64,000 nucleotides of DNA from Brachybacterium huguangmaarense (GTDB lineage: Bacteria > Actinomycetota > Actinomycetes > Actinomycetales > Dermabacteraceae). The notes below the pieces were generated by a model. The model ran no database searches. It saw nothing but the letters and a program-made list of their open reading frames with translations, and was not told where the DNA came from. The DNA lies in assembly GCF_025725725.1 (NCBI RefSeq), contig NZ_CP107020.1:744001-808000 (forward strand), given 5' to 3'. Both the position numbers and the translations under genes were made by a program. Positions 9,018 through 18,306 of the stretch are shown piece by piece. Each line of letters opens with the position of its first letter. Within the stretch, counting starts at the first letter, position 1.

Positions 9018-9091
9018 CGCGGGCGGGCGGTCGACGCGGGGGCGGGCGATCCGACTCCTCGTCGAGCTCGCGTCGCCCCCCATCGACGCCC

Positions 9092-9152
9092 ATCGAGATC
9101 GCCTTGTCGGGCGGAACTCTCGCCGAATTCCGCCCGACAAGGCGATCTCGAT
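9092..9152. repeat. 25-11-25 hairpin, copy A
   Basis: Perfect 25-bp inverted arms (9092-9116 and 9128-9152) beginning ATCGAGATCGCC enclose an 11-base loop. It lies between the convergent lipoprotein and PhoX-like genes. Two further copies with the same geometry occur at 12250 and 36181. Confidence 0.85.
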
Positions 9153-9243
9153 CCAGGCACGGGTCGGGGTCCGGTCGTCGCCGCACGGTGCGAGCCCGAT
9201 CGGATGCGCTCCCGCTCCCGCCCCCGCCCCCGCACCACGCGCC

Positions 9244-9279
9244 GCACGGGGGCACGGGCGGCCGCCCGTGCCCCCGTGC
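9244..9279 (-). terminator. 36-bp perfect palindrome after the PhoX-like gene
   Basis: GCACGGGGGCACGGGCGG (9244-9261) is followed directly by its exact reverse complement. It starts two bases after the PhoX-like stop codon on the minus strand. It would form a very strong stem. No T-tract follows, which is common for terminators in GC-rich actinobacteria. Confidence 0.6.
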
Positions 9280-9281
9280 GC

Positions 9282-11882
9282 TCAGCCGGCCTTGCGGAAG
9301 CTGATCCGCCGGGTGACGGTCGCCCGGTGGAGGAACGCCGCCATGGCGTCACGGTGGATGGGCGCGAGAGGCCGATAGGTCCCGTCGGCCCAGCCGGTCG
9401 AGATGCCCTCGGCCTTCAGCCACGCGATCTCCCGTGCGAACTGCGATCGCGCGGGCACGTCGGTGAACGGGGGCGACGTCGGGGCGGCCGTCTCGGGGCT
9501 GCCCGCGTAGCGGTAGAGGAACGCGGCCATCGCGTCCCGCGCGATCGGCGCCGTGGGGCGGAAGGTGCGGTCGCCGAAGCCCTGGGCGATGCCCTGCTGG
9601 TAGGCCCAGATCATCGCCTCGTAGTGCTCCATCCCCGGCCTGACGTCCGTGAACGGCTGGGTGCGCGGCGGCGTGATCGCCGGCGCGCCCGCGAGGCGGT
9701 AGAGGTACTCGGCCATCGCGTCGCGGTTGACGGGGCTGAGCGGCCGGAACGTGCCGTCGGGGTAGCCCGTCGTGATGCCCTCCGACGCCATCCACATGAT
9801 CTCGTCGTAGTACATCGTGCCCTCGGGCACGTCGGTGAAGGCGGTGGGACGCGGGGTCGGCAGGACCTGGACGACCGTCGGCCGCGGGCCGGACCCCTTC
9901 TCGAACTCGGGGAACATCGAGGTGGGCTCCTCGTAGCTGCCCTCCTCGCCGGGGTGCTGGACCGAGACGAAGGCGGTCCGGTCCTGGTCGCGCACGATGG
10001 GGCCGCACGTCTCGGCGTCGGCCGGGACGGACAGGAACTGCTCGACGCGGCCGCGCGCGTCGCCCGTGAGGGTCACCCGGAACAGGCCGTCGTTGTAGCC
10101 GATGCCGTCGGGCGCGCCGTCGGTCGAGATCCAGAGGTTGCCCACGGAGTCGAAGGCGAGGTTGTCGGGGCACGAGATCGGGGAGACCTTGTCCCGCGGG
10201 AAGCCGCTGAAGTAGGTCACGTCGCCCTGCGCGGGGTCGCCGCACACCAGGAGCAGGTTCCAGGCGAAGGTCGTGGAGGTCTGGTCGCCCTGTTCGTCGA
10301 TCTCGACCACGTGCCCGTCGCGGTTCTCGCGGCGCGGGTTGGCCTCGTCCGGGGCGGCCTTGCCCGAGGCGCCGCGGTCGGAGTTGTTGGTGCACGCGAC
10401 GTAGACGCGGCGCGAGGCGAGCGACGGCTCGACGTCCTCGCAGCGGTCCATCTTGGTGGGGCTCACCGCGTCGGCGGCGAGACGCGTGTGCACGAGCGCC
10501 TCCTCGACCGAGAAGCCGGGCACGCGGGACCGGCCGCCGACGACGAGCGGGATCCACTCCCCGCTGCCGTCGAAGGAGCCGTCGGCGGGCACCGCGCCGG
10601 TGCCGTCGATCTCGGCGGCCGGGGAATTGCCTGTGAAGCGCGCGACGTAGAGGTCGCCCTCCTCGAGCAGCGTCATGTTGTGCTTCCGGTCGCCCTCGAC
10701 GTAGGTGCCGTGGGAGACGAACTTGTAGAGATAGTCGAACTTCTCGTCATCGCCGGAGTAGGCGACGACGTGGCCGTTCTCGGCGACGATGACGTTGGCG
10801 CCCTCGTGCTTGAAGCGCCCGAGCGCCGTGTGCTTGCGCGGCGTCGAGGTCGGGTCCCACGGGTCGACCTCGACGATCCAGCCGAAGCGGTTCGTCTCGT
10901 TCTCGTAGCCGGGGGTGCGGGTGTCGAAGCGGGCGTGGGTGTTCTCCCAGCCGCGGGCGGTCGCCTTGTCGGTGATGCCGTAGCGCTTGTCGGCGTCCGA
11001 GGTGCCGGGCGCGCGGAAGTAGGCGTGGAAGTTCTCCTCGCCGGACAGCAGCGTCCCCCACGGGGTGAGGCCGCCGGAGCAGTTGCCGAAGGTGCCCAGC
11101 ACCTCGCGCCCGGAGGGATCGTCCACCGTCGTGAGCAGGTCCGAACCGGCCGCCGGTCCCGTCAGCGCGTAGGGGGTGTCCGAGAGCAGCCGCCGGTTGT
11201 GCTCGCCGTCGACCACGTAGCGGTACGGGGACCGGCGGTCGTCGCGCTCGAGGTCGACGACGGTGAGGCCGTGGGCGGCCAGCCCGACCTCCGTGATCGT
11301 CGCCGCGTCGGTGTGCGGCGGCAGCATGATGTTCTCATTGGTGTACTCGTGGTTGACGAACATGACGGCCCGCAGGCCGTCCGAACCCGGGACCTCCTGG
11401 ATCTCCGTGTAGTCGTTGTTGTAGCCGAACTGCACGCTCTGGGTCTCGCCGCTCTGGGCGTCCCAGTCGAAGTCGGGGGCGTCGGACCACAGCTTGTCGC
11501 CCCACCGGATGATCGGGTGCCACGCGAACCCCTCGGGCACCGTGAACTCGTCGGTCTTGAGCAGCACCGGGGAGATGGCGTCGAACTCGAGGGGCGACCC
11601 GGCGGGGCCGCCGCCCTCGGCGGGCAGCACGCCAGGGCCGGCGGCCTGGGCGGGAGCGGCCTGCGTCCCGGTCGTGACGGCGATCGCGACCGCCCCGGCG
11701 GCCGCGCCGCCCAGGAGGGCACGACGCGAGAGGGCCGCCGCCGCGATGTCCCGGAAGTAGCCGTTCGACGAGGTGTTGCAGGTCGGGCCGAAGCACTGGT
11801 TGTCGCACTTGAGGGCGCACGTGACGGCGGATCGCTTGCCGGCGACGTGGTCGGTCATGAGGAGGGGGAGGCGCAGGGGCAT
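9282..11882 (-). CDS. PhoX-like (DUF839) secreted protein with three C-terminal SLH-like modules
   Basis: An 866-residue exported protein. The N-terminus has a twin-arginine style signal (SRRALLGGAAAGAVAIAV, about residues 51-68) after a Cys-rich stretch. Residues ~90-680 match the PhoX/DUF839 phosphatase family, with FGNCSGGLTPWGTLLSGEE, ENTHARFD, NRFGWIVEVDPWDP and LAFDSVGNLWIS. PhoX enzymes use calcium and iron to hydrolyse phosphate esters. The last ~180 residues hold three S-layer-homology-like repeats, each with FTDV then a GI.TGY/GFPDGTFRP-like turn and RDAMAxxLYR, which suggests attachment to the cell envelope. An AAAGG site precedes ATG 11882. Phosphatase activity of this subfamily is inferred only. 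Confidence 0.88.
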   Translation of the reverse strand: MPLRLPLLMTDHVAGKRSAVTCALKCDNQCFGPTCNTSSNGYFRDIAAAALSRRALLGGAAAGAVAIAVTTGTQAAPAQAAGPGVLPAEGGGPAGSPLEFDAISPVLLKTDEFTVPEGFAWHPIIRWGDKLWSDAPDFDWDAQSGETQSVQFGYNNDYTEIQEVPGSDGLRAVMFVNHEYTNENIMLPPHTDAATITEVGLAAHGLTVVDLERDDRRSPYRYVVDGEHNRRLLSDTPYALTGPAAGSDLLTTVDDPSGREVLGTFGNCSGGLTPWGTLLSGEENFHAYFRAPGTSDADKRYGITDKATARGWENTHARFDTRTPGYENETNRFGWIVEVDPWDPTSTPRKHTALGRFKHEGANVIVAENGHVVAYSGDDEKFDYLYKFVSHGTYVEGDRKHNMTLLEEGDLYVARFTGNSPAAEIDGTGAVPADGSFDGSGEWIPLVVGGRSRVPGFSVEEALVHTRLAADAVSPTKMDRCEDVEPSLASRRVYVACTNNSDRGASGKAAPDEANPRRENRDGHVVEIDEQGDQTSTTFAWNLLLVCGDPAQGDVTYFSGFPRDKVSPISCPDNLAFDSVGNLWISTDGAPDGIGYNDGLFRVTLTGDARGRVEQFLSVPADAETCGPIVRDQDRTAFVSVQHPGEEGSYEEPTSMFPEFEKGSGPRPTVVQVLPTPRPTAFTDVPEGTMYYDEIMWMASEGITTGYPDGTFRPLSPVNRDAMAEYLYRLAGAPAITPPRTQPFTDVRPGMEHYEAMIWAYQQGIAQGFGDRTFRPTAPIARDAMAAFLYRYAGSPETAAPTSPPFTDVPARSQFAREIAWLKAEGISTGWADGTYRPLAPIHRDAMAAFLHRATVTRRISFRKAG

Positions 11883-12590
11883 GGCGCGGCCTTTCAGGAG
11901 GAGGGGTCACGTCCTGGCGCCGGCTCCCGCCGCACGCGCGTCGCCGATCTCCTCGGGATGTCCGGGACGTCGTGCCGCCGCTCGGCACAGCCGAGGGGCG
12001 TTCGCGGCGCGGGGCCGACCCCCGGGGCGACGGGGGCAGGCCTCGACTCTTGTGGGCCCGTGTGACGCGGACGACACATCGCGGTGAACGCCTCGTGTCG
12101 GGCAGGCGCAGATCCGGCCAACCCGCGCGAGCCCGACGGCCCAGGCCGGGCAGCGCCTGCTGCTCCTCCGCGGCCCCGGAGAGCTCTCCTCTCGGCGATC
12201 ATGCGGGGCGGATCTGACGGAGGGGGCGCGACGGGCGGTCCGCCCCCTCATCGAGATCGCCTCTTCGGGCGGAATTCTCGCCGAATTCCGCCCGAAAAGG
12301 CGATCTCGATCTGGCCGGAGCGCTCCTCAGCACCCGACACGGCGATCTCGACCCCTGATGGCCGCCCTGCCTCAGGACCCCCGGCGGCGACGGAGCCCCG
12401 GAGCACACCGACCGACGGCCCGGCTCAGGCGGCGGTGGACCGACCCAGGCTGGAGCGATCCCCCCAGGCAACGGCAATTCGGCCCGGGTAGCAGCGGCCC
12501 GGCCCGAGCCACGCTGAGCACGCGGCGGCCTGGCTCAGGCAGCGGCGCCGCCCAGGCAGCAGCGACCGGCTCAACCCGCGACAACCTGCC
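11883..12590. other. 708-bp gap with no recognisable gene
   Basis: This gap separates two minus-strand genes. It contains 25-11-25 hairpin copy B (12250-12310) and a half-copy of its arm (GGCGATCTCGA near 12341). From ~12400 to 12590 there are short degenerate CAGGC(G/A)GCGG repeats. A 15-base piece of the downstream gene's 3' end, including its stop (CTCAGGCGGCGGTGG), is duplicated at 12424-12438 and 12590-12604. I see no coding signal. Confidence 0.6.
12250..12310. repeat. 25-11-25 hairpin, copy B
   Basis: Arms 12250-12274 and 12286-12310 pair with one mismatch around an 11-base loop. The outer arm sequence is the same as copy A (ATCGAGATCGCC). It lies 3' of the fusion flavoprotein gene. 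Confidence 0.85.
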
Positions 12591-15194
12591 TCAGGCGGCG
12601 GTGGCCCGCTCGCGACGGTGGGCGAGCCGTGCCTCGAGCTCGGCGCGCGTGGCCCAGCCGGTGAACAGGTCGCCGTCGGGCTCGAGCGCGCGGCCGTCGG
12701 CGAGCGCGCCGAGCACGACCGGCTCGAAGCCGAGCGCCTCGAGCACACCGCTCGCGCGCCGCAGCGCGTCGGCGTGGTCGCCCACGAGCGCGAGCGCCCG
12801 CGGGGCTCCGCGATGCCGCAGGCCCGCCTCATGGGTCTCGACGTCGTGGTAGCCGATGTGGTTGAGGGTCTTGACGACGGCCGACTGCGCGAAGTGCTCG
12901 GCGACGATCTCGCTCGTCGAGCCCGACCGGTCCGCGAGCCGTGCCGCGTCGAGGTCGCCCCAGGCGTTGGTCGCGTCGATCACGACGGCGCCGGCGAGCG
13001 CCGCGGGATCCGTCGCGAGCGCGACGTGCAGGGGCACGGCGAGCACCACGACGTCGCACGTGCCGAGCTGCTCGACCGCGATGGGATGGGCCGCGGGGAC
13101 GCGCTCGCGCAGCGTGGCCGGCCCCTGCCGACCGGCGATCCGCACGTCGAGGCCGCGCCGCACGGCCAGACGCGCCAGGGCGGTGCCGATGCGGCCGGGG
13201 CCCAGGATCGCGATCGTCGGCCGCTCCCGCGTACCGGGCACGGATGATGCCGCGGCGCGGGGCCGCGGGGAGACGGAGAGACCGGCGGCGGTGCGCAGGA
13301 TCGACCGTGCCAGGGCGTCGTTGCGCCGGAACACCGGCGCGTTCGTGCGGGGGCGGGTGAAGGCGCCCAAGGGCAGCTCGGAGGTCCATGGGCCGGCCGC
13401 CCAGATCGTCGCGTAGGGGGTGCCGTCGGGCCGCACCATGTGCTGCCCGGCATCGATCTCGAGCCGGCCCGGCGCCGCCGCGGCCTCGCGGCCCCGCACG
13501 AGGGGTGCGGCGGACGCATCGGCGCCCACGAAGGAGCGCAGCAGCGCGTTCGTCGACTCCCCCAGGGTCTGCTCGGGCAGGAACGCGTCGATCAGGGCGC
13601 TCGTCTCGACGCGCGTGCCGGTGCCGCCCTCGGCGACGAAGCGTCCGGTCGTCTCGTCGGTGCGGACCCGCAGGCGGGGGCCGAGGAAGGTGACGACGCC
13701 GGCGCGCTCGAGCGCGAGCAGCTGCTCGAGGCGGTGCGGCGGCGGGCCCGAGTCCACGAAGCTGAACACCGAGTGCCACCACGCGGGGTAGTCGCCCGAG
13801 GAGTCGTCGTGCAGCCGGTCGGCGGGCAGCAGGTCCACGAGGGCGCCCGTGATGCGCAGCAGCACCTGGAACAGCGCCCGCTCGTCGTGCGTGTCCGCGC
13901 CGGTGCGCGAGCGCAGGTCGTTCTCGAGATGGTGCACGACGGCGTCGCGGGTGAGGCGGCGGGCGTCGCACGGGGGCAGCAGGTCGCGCGGGACCCACGA
14001 GTCGTCGGCCACGAGCCAGGCCAGCGGGTCGTCGAGCCAGCGCAGCTCGGCGTCCTTCTCGACCGGCGGCGCCGGCGGGTAGGCCCGACGGATCTCCGCG
14101 TCGATGAGCGGCAGCACGTCCTCGCGGAAGCGCACCCGGCCCTCGGCGTCCTCGCGCGCGGCGATCGCCTGCGCGGTCAGGTGCACGAGGTCGCCGGGGC
14201 CCGCGGGCACCGACTCGTCGGCCACCTTGGAGTGGTAGGGGGCGCCGCGGCGCGAGCCCACCCACACGTGCGGCTCCTCGCCCGAGGCGAGGTATCGCAG
14301 GCGGCCCTGGCGGCCGGTGCCGGGGCACGGCTCGAAGCGCCCCCCGCGGCCCTCGGTGAGCAGGGACAGGAGGTCGACGAAGGCGAGCCCCATGCCCCGC
14401 ACGATCACGTCCTGACCGGCGGCGATGCCGGACAGGTCGACGTCGCGCGCCGCCGACGGCGGGACGTAGGCACCGCCGTGGCGGCGGGCGAAGGCCGCGA
14501 GCGCGTGGCGGGCCGGGGTGGGGCGGGCGTCGGTGTGTCCGACGGTCACGAGCAGCAGGTCGGCCTCGAGGTGCCCGCCGTCGGCCAGCAGCACGCGCCA
14601 CGGCCCCTCCGCGGCGTGTGCCGACCCCGCGCCGACCCCCTCCGCATTGGTCGCGCGCTCGCCGGTCGCACGCTCCGCGGTGGCCGAGCGCTCCGCGCCG
14701 AGGTCCTCGACGCCCTCGGCGAGGGTCCGGTGCACGCGCACCTCGATCGTGCCGGGCAGCGCGGCGAGCACGCGGCCCGTGAACCACTCGAGGTAGAGGG
14801 CCTGCAGCCGCCGGCTCGCGAAGGAGTCGGCGCGCAGGCCGTCGATCTCGGCGCGCAGATCGGTCGCGGCGGTCGGCTGGGCGATCCGGCCCGCCCGGAT
14901 CTCCTCGGCCCATGCGGCGAGCGTGGGGCCGGCCACGACCGGGCCGTCCATGCGCACCGTCTCGTCCGTGAAGATCGTCACGTCCTGGGCCCGCGAGTTC
15001 ATGAGCAGCAGGGGGCTCTCCGTGAGGTCCCAGATGCGCCCGGCCCCGGGCATGTGCGGCTCGACGACGTCGACGACGAGCGCACGCCCGGCGAGCAGCG
15101 GCGCGCTCGCGGACATGCGTTCGAGGATCCCGAGGGCGCGCGGGCCGCCGCCGATGACGGCCAGGTACACGGGGGTCGCGAGATCGGAGCTCAT
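12591..15194 (-). CDS. FAD/NAD(P)-binding protein fused to an F420-dependent NADP reductase-like domain
   Basis: An 867-residue fusion. Residues ~1-640 match the FAD-NAD(P)-binding family (NAD_binding_9 type), with AVIGGGPRALGILERM at 10-25, VVEPHMPGAGRIWD and IVRGMGLAFVDLLSLLTEG. Residues ~655-867 form a second Rossmann domain, IAILGPGRIGTALARLAVRRG, then VVVLAVPLH, VIDATNAW and VKTLNHIGYHD, like F420-dependent NADP reductases. Either half is usually a separate protein. A GGAAGG site precedes ATG 15194. It is divergent from an ABC transporter and luciferase-like monooxygenase operon, so supplying reduced cofactor or oxidising the imported compound is a reasonable but unproven role. The reaction is not identified. 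Confidence 0.8.
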   Translation of the reverse strand: MSSDLATPVYLAVIGGGPRALGILERMSASAPLLAGRALVVDVVEPHMPGAGRIWDLTESPLLLMNSRAQDVTIFTDETVRMDGPVVAGPTLAAWAEEIRAGRIAQPTAATDLRAEIDGLRADSFASRRLQALYLEWFTGRVLAALPGTIEVRVHRTLAEGVEDLGAERSATAERATGERATNAEGVGAGSAHAAEGPWRVLLADGGHLEADLLLVTVGHTDARPTPARHALAAFARRHGGAYVPPSAARDVDLSGIAAGQDVIVRGMGLAFVDLLSLLTEGRGGRFEPCPGTGRQGRLRYLASGEEPHVWVGSRRGAPYHSKVADESVPAGPGDLVHLTAQAIAAREDAEGRVRFREDVLPLIDAEIRRAYPPAPPVEKDAELRWLDDPLAWLVADDSWVPRDLLPPCDARRLTRDAVVHHLENDLRSRTGADTHDERALFQVLLRITGALVDLLPADRLHDDSSGDYPAWWHSVFSFVDSGPPPHRLEQLLALERAGVVTFLGPRLRVRTDETTGRFVAEGGTGTRVETSALIDAFLPEQTLGESTNALLRSFVGADASAAPLVRGREAAAAPGRLEIDAGQHMVRPDGTPYATIWAAGPWTSELPLGAFTRPRTNAPVFRRNDALARSILRTAAGLSVSPRPRAAASSVPGTRERPTIAILGPGRIGTALARLAVRRGLDVRIAGRQGPATLRERVPAAHPIAVEQLGTCDVVVLAVPLHVALATDPAALAGAVVIDATNAWGDLDAARLADRSGSTSEIVAEHFAQSAVVKTLNHIGYHDVETHEAGLRHRGAPRALALVGDHADALRRASGVLEALGFEPVVLGALADGRALEPDGDLFTGWATRAELEARLAHRRERATAA

Positions 15195-15252
15195 GCGAGA
15201 AGTCCCTTCCGAGGGGTTTGTGACGACGTGTGGCGGACTCGAAAGCCGGGCC

Positions 15253-15280
15253 TTGCGTCTCCATTAGGTTCGCTTATAGA
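15253..15280 (+). promoter_or_regulatory. Candidate promoter of the ABC transporter operon
   Basis: TTGCGT (15253-15258) and TATAGA (15275-15280) are separated by 16 bases, within an unusually AT-rich patch for this window. It faces the permease gene at 15365 and lies in the divergent gap with the fusion flavoprotein gene. Confidence 0.5.
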
Positions 15281-15364
15281 TTCCATCACCGCAAGCTATG
15301 GCGGCGCGGCGTTCACAGAGCGCCACACCCCCGCCCCCTCGTTCCCGTCCCGGAAGGCGACGCC

Positions 15365-16432
15365 ATGAGCTCCACCACCACTCTTCGGAGTCCCGGCACC
15401 GATGCGGGCCCGACGGCCCCGGTGCCGAGCGGCTCCCCGTCCGGGACCGCCGACGCCGAGAGCGGCTCGCTGGCCCCCGACGCCATCGCGCAGCTGCGCA
15501 TCGCGCCGGCCCGCCACCCCGGGCGCCTCGTGCTCACCGCGATCGCCGGCGTCATCGTCGTCGCGGTCGCGTTCTCCCTCGTCACGAACCCCCGCTGGGA
15601 GTGGGGGGTCGTCGGCGAGTGGTTCTTCGCGCAGTCGATCATCCGCGGCCTGCTCGAGACGCTGAAGCTGACCGCCCTCGCGGGCGTCATCGGCTTCGGT
15701 CTCGGCCTCGTGCTCGCCCTCATGCGGCTCTCGCGCTCGGCGCTGGCCCGCGGGGTGTCCTGGAGCTTCTCGTGGGTGTTCCGCTCCACGCCGCTGCTGG
15801 TCCAGCTCCTGCTCTGGTACAACCTCGGCTATCTCTACGAGCGCGTGCGCCTGGGCGTGCCGCTCACAGGCGCCTCGCTCCTGGACGTGCGCACGAGCGA
15901 CCTCATGACCCCGCTGCTCGCGGCCGTGCTCGGCCTGGGCCTGCACCAGGCGGCGTACGCGGCCGAGCTGATCCGCGGCGGCATCCTGTCCGTCGACGCC
16001 GGCCAGCTCGAGGCGGCGAGCGCCCTGGGCATCCCGGCCCGCGACCGCTCGCTGCGGATCGTGCTGCCCCAGGCCATGAGGGCGATCCTGCCGAGCGCGT
16101 TCAACGAGATCATCGGCCTGGTCAAGGGCACCTCGGTGGTCTACGTGCTCGCCCACGCGGAGCTGTTCTTCACCGTGCAGCTCATCTACGGGCGCACCCA
16201 GCAGGTGCTGCCGATGCTCATGGTCGCGACCCTCTGGTACGTCGTCATCACCTCGGTCCTGTCCGTCGCCCAGTACTACATCGAGCGCCACTACGCCAAG
16301 GGCGCCGTGCGCACCCTGCCCCCCACCCCGTTCCAGCGCCTGCGCGCCGCCGTCACCGGTCGCCGCGCCCCGGGCGCCGGGCGCCGTGGCCAGGGGCTCG
16401 ACCGCCTCGACACCCCGGAGGTCTCCGTATGA
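15365..16432 (+). CDS. Amino-acid ABC transporter permease (HisM/GlnP type)
   Basis: A 355-residue inner-membrane permease of the polar amino-acid uptake family. After a ~45-residue Ser/Pro-rich cytoplasmic extension, hydrophobic segments begin at [19 protein letters not shown]. The family core follows: [20 protein letters not shown], then the EAA loop [22 protein letters not shown] that contacts the ATPase. One permease is present, so it probably works as a homodimer. The ATG at 15365 was chosen because it follows GGAAGGCG. The stop overlaps the ATPase start (ATGA at 16429-16432). The neighbouring monooxygenases suggest the substrate is an amino-acid-like compound to be oxidised, perhaps sulfur-containing. 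Confidence 0.92.
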   Translation: MSSTTTLRSPGTDAGPTAPVPSGSPSGTADAESGSLAPDAIAQLRIAPARHPGRLVLTAIAGVIVVAVAFSLVTNPRWEWGVVGEWFFAQSIIRGLLETLKLTALAGVIGFGLGLVLALMRLSRSALARGVSWSFSWVFRSTPLLVQLLLWYNLGYLYERVRLGVPLTGASLLDVRTSDLMTPLLAAVLGLGLHQAAYAAELIRGGILSVDAGQLEAASALGIPARDRSLRIVLPQAMRAILPSAFNEIIGLVKGTSVVYVLAHAELFFTVQLIYGRTQQVLPMLMVATLWYVVITSVLSVAQYYIERHYAKGAVRTLPPTPFQRLRAAVTGRRAPGAGRRGQGLDRLDTPEVSV

Positions 16433-17277
16433 GCACCACGACCGGCACCACGCGCCCCACCGGCCCCGTCCAGCGCGTGGCTCCCGCACAGGCCGCGCCG
16501 TCTTCAGCCGCCCGTCGCGGCGGGCGCATCGAGATCCGCGGTGTCCGCAAGTCCTTCGGCGACCTCGAGGTGCTCCGCGGCATCGACCTGACCGTCGAGC
16601 CCGGGGAGGTCACCGCGATCCTCGGGCCCTCGGGATCGGGCAAGTCCACGCTGCTGCGCACGATCAACCACCTCGAGACCCTCGACGGCGGCCTCGTCAC
16701 GGTCGACGGCGAGGTGATCGGGTACCGGCGCCGCGGGAACGTGCTGCACGAGCTGTCCGAGAAGGAGGTCCTGCGCCAGCGCACCGGCATCGGCATGGTG
16801 TTCCAGAGCTTCCACCTGTTCGGGCACATGACCGCCCTGCAGAACGTGGCCGAGGCGCCGCGCCGCGCCCTCGGCGTCGACCGTCGCACCGCCGAGGACA
16901 GGGCCCGCGCGCTGCTGGCCCGCGTCGGCCTCGCCGACAAGGCCGACGAGTACCCGCGGCGCCTGTCGGGCGGCCAGCAGCAGCGCGTCGCGATCGCCCG
17001 CGCGCTCGCCCTCGAGCCCACCGTGCTCCTGTTCGACGAGCCCACGAGCGCCCTCGACCCCGAGCTGGTCGAGGAGGTGCTGTCGGTCATCCGCGACCTC
17101 GCCGAGGCCGGCACGACCCTCGTGATCGTCACGCACGAGATCGCGTTCGCGCGCGACGTCGCCGACACCGTCGTCTTCATGGACGGCGGCGTGATCGTCG
17201 AGCAGGGTCCCCCCGAGGACGTGATCGACCATCCCACCCACAACCGCACCAAGGGCTTCCTCGCCCGCGTGCACTGA
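16429..17277 (+). CDS. Amino-acid ABC transporter ATP-binding protein
   Basis: A 282-residue ATPase that powers the permease encoded just upstream. It has Walker A GPSGSGKS (about residue 66), Q-loop VFQSFHLF, signature LSGGQQQR, Walker [12 protein letters not shown] and the H-loop VTHE. After a ~30-residue extension the domain starts at [11 protein letters not shown]. All catalytic positions are intact. It belongs to the HisP/GlnQ group ([17 protein letters not shown]). The start overlaps the permease stop by four bases, and a 27-base gap leads to the first binding-protein gene. Confidence 0.95.
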   Translation: MSTTTGTTRPTGPVQRVAPAQAAPSSAARRGGRIEIRGVRKSFGDLEVLRGIDLTVEPGEVTAILGPSGSGKSTLLRTINHLETLDGGLVTVDGEVIGYRRRGNVLHELSEKEVLRQRTGIGMVFQSFHLFGHMTALQNVAEAPRRALGVDRRTAEDRARALLARVGLADKADEYPRRLSGGQQQRVAIARALALEPTVLLFDEPTSALDPELVEEVLSVIRDLAEAGTTLVIVTHEIAFARDVADTVVFMDGGVIVEQGPPEDVIDHPTHNRTKGFLARVH

Positions 17278-17304
17278 CCGCCCCGACACCCTGGAGACCA
17301 CCCG

Positions 17305-18306
17305 ATGACCTGGACCGACGGCCGCCTCACCCGGCGCACCCTCACGCTCGGCGGCCTCGCGCTGCCCGGCCTCGCGCTCGCCGCCTGCAGCGACCCCGCC
17401 TCCTCGGCCTCCGGCGCCTCGGGGTCCGCCGCCGGCGGGGCCTCCGACGGCGGCGGCTCCGGCACCGCCGCGATCGACACGAGCGGCACGCAGGAGCGCA
17501 TCCGCTCGACGAAGGACGACGCGATCGCGGCGACCGTCCCGGCCGACATCGCCGCCGACGGCAAGCTCACGGTCGGCTCGCTCACGGGCGGCACCCCGCC
17601 GCTCGTGTTCCTCGCCGACGACAACACGACCACGATCGGCTCGGAGATCGACATCGCCCAGCTCGTCGCCGACAAGCTCGGCCTCGAGATGGACCTGCAG
17701 CTGACGAGCTGGGACAACTGGCCCCTCAAGCTCGAGGCCGGCGAGTACGAGGTCGTGCACGGCAACGTGGGCATCAACGCCGCCCGCCTCGAGAAGTTCG
17801 ACTTCGCCTCGTACCGGGCCGCCTTCATGACCTTCCTCGTCTCGAAGGGCGCCGGGTTCGAGCTCGGGGAGCCGGAGTCGATCAGCGGTCACGTGATCGC
17901 GGTCGGCTCGGGCACCAATCAGGAGCAGATCCTCACCACCTGGAACTCCCAGCTCAGCGCCGCCGGCAAGGAGCCCGCCGAGCTCAAGAACTTCTCGTCC
18001 GACGCGGACGTGCTGCTCGCGCTCGGCTCGGGCCGCATCGACGCCTACTTCGCGCCGTTCGCGACCATGACCTACATCGCCGCGACCCGCGACGACGTCG
18101 AGACGCAGGGCCGGATCGACGCGGGCTGGCCGAACAAGACCCTCGTCGCCGCGACCTTCCCCCGGGGCTCCGGCCTCGCCGAGCCCTATGCGGCCGCGAT
18201 CAACGCGCTCATGGCGGAGGGCACCTACACCCAGGTGCTCGACCGCTGGGGGCTCGCCGACGAGGCCCTGACCGAGTCCACCGTCCACACCCAGGAGAAC
18301 CCGTGA
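17305..18306 (+). CDS. ABC transporter substrate-binding lipoprotein 1
   Basis: A 333-residue family 3 extracellular solute-binding protein. The signal peptide has a twin-arginine-like RRTLTL and the lipobox ALAAC with lipidated Cys28, followed by a Gly/Ser linker. The binding lobes include PPLVFLADDN, LAQLVADKLGLEMDLQ, FDFASYRAAFMTFLV and the hinge return TYTQVLDRWGLADEA. A GTG four bases before its stop starts a second, closely similar protein, so the pair arose by tandem duplication. Cargo is unknown, though an amino-acid-like molecule fits the family. Confidence 0.92.
   Translation: MTWTDGRLTRRTLTLGGLALPGLALAACSDPASSASGASGSAAGGASDGGGSGTAAIDTSGTQERIRSTKDDAIAATVPADIAADGKLTVGSLTGGTPPLVFLADDNTTTIGSEIDIAQLVADKLGLEMDLQLTSWDNWPLKLEAGEYEVVHGNVGINAARLEKFDFASYRAAFMTFLVSKGAGFELGEPESISGHVIAVGSGTNQEQILTTWNSQLSAAGKEPAELKNFSSDADVLLALGSGRIDAYFAPFATMTYIAATRDDVETQGRIDAGWPNKTLVAATFPRGSGLAEPYAAAINALMAEGTYTQVLDRWGLADEALTESTVHTQENP

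Noticed and set aside
9018..9281. Frames in both directions reading RDRLVGRNS through the hairpin at 9092
   Set aside because: The peptides come from the two arms of an inverted repeat and occur again at the other copies.
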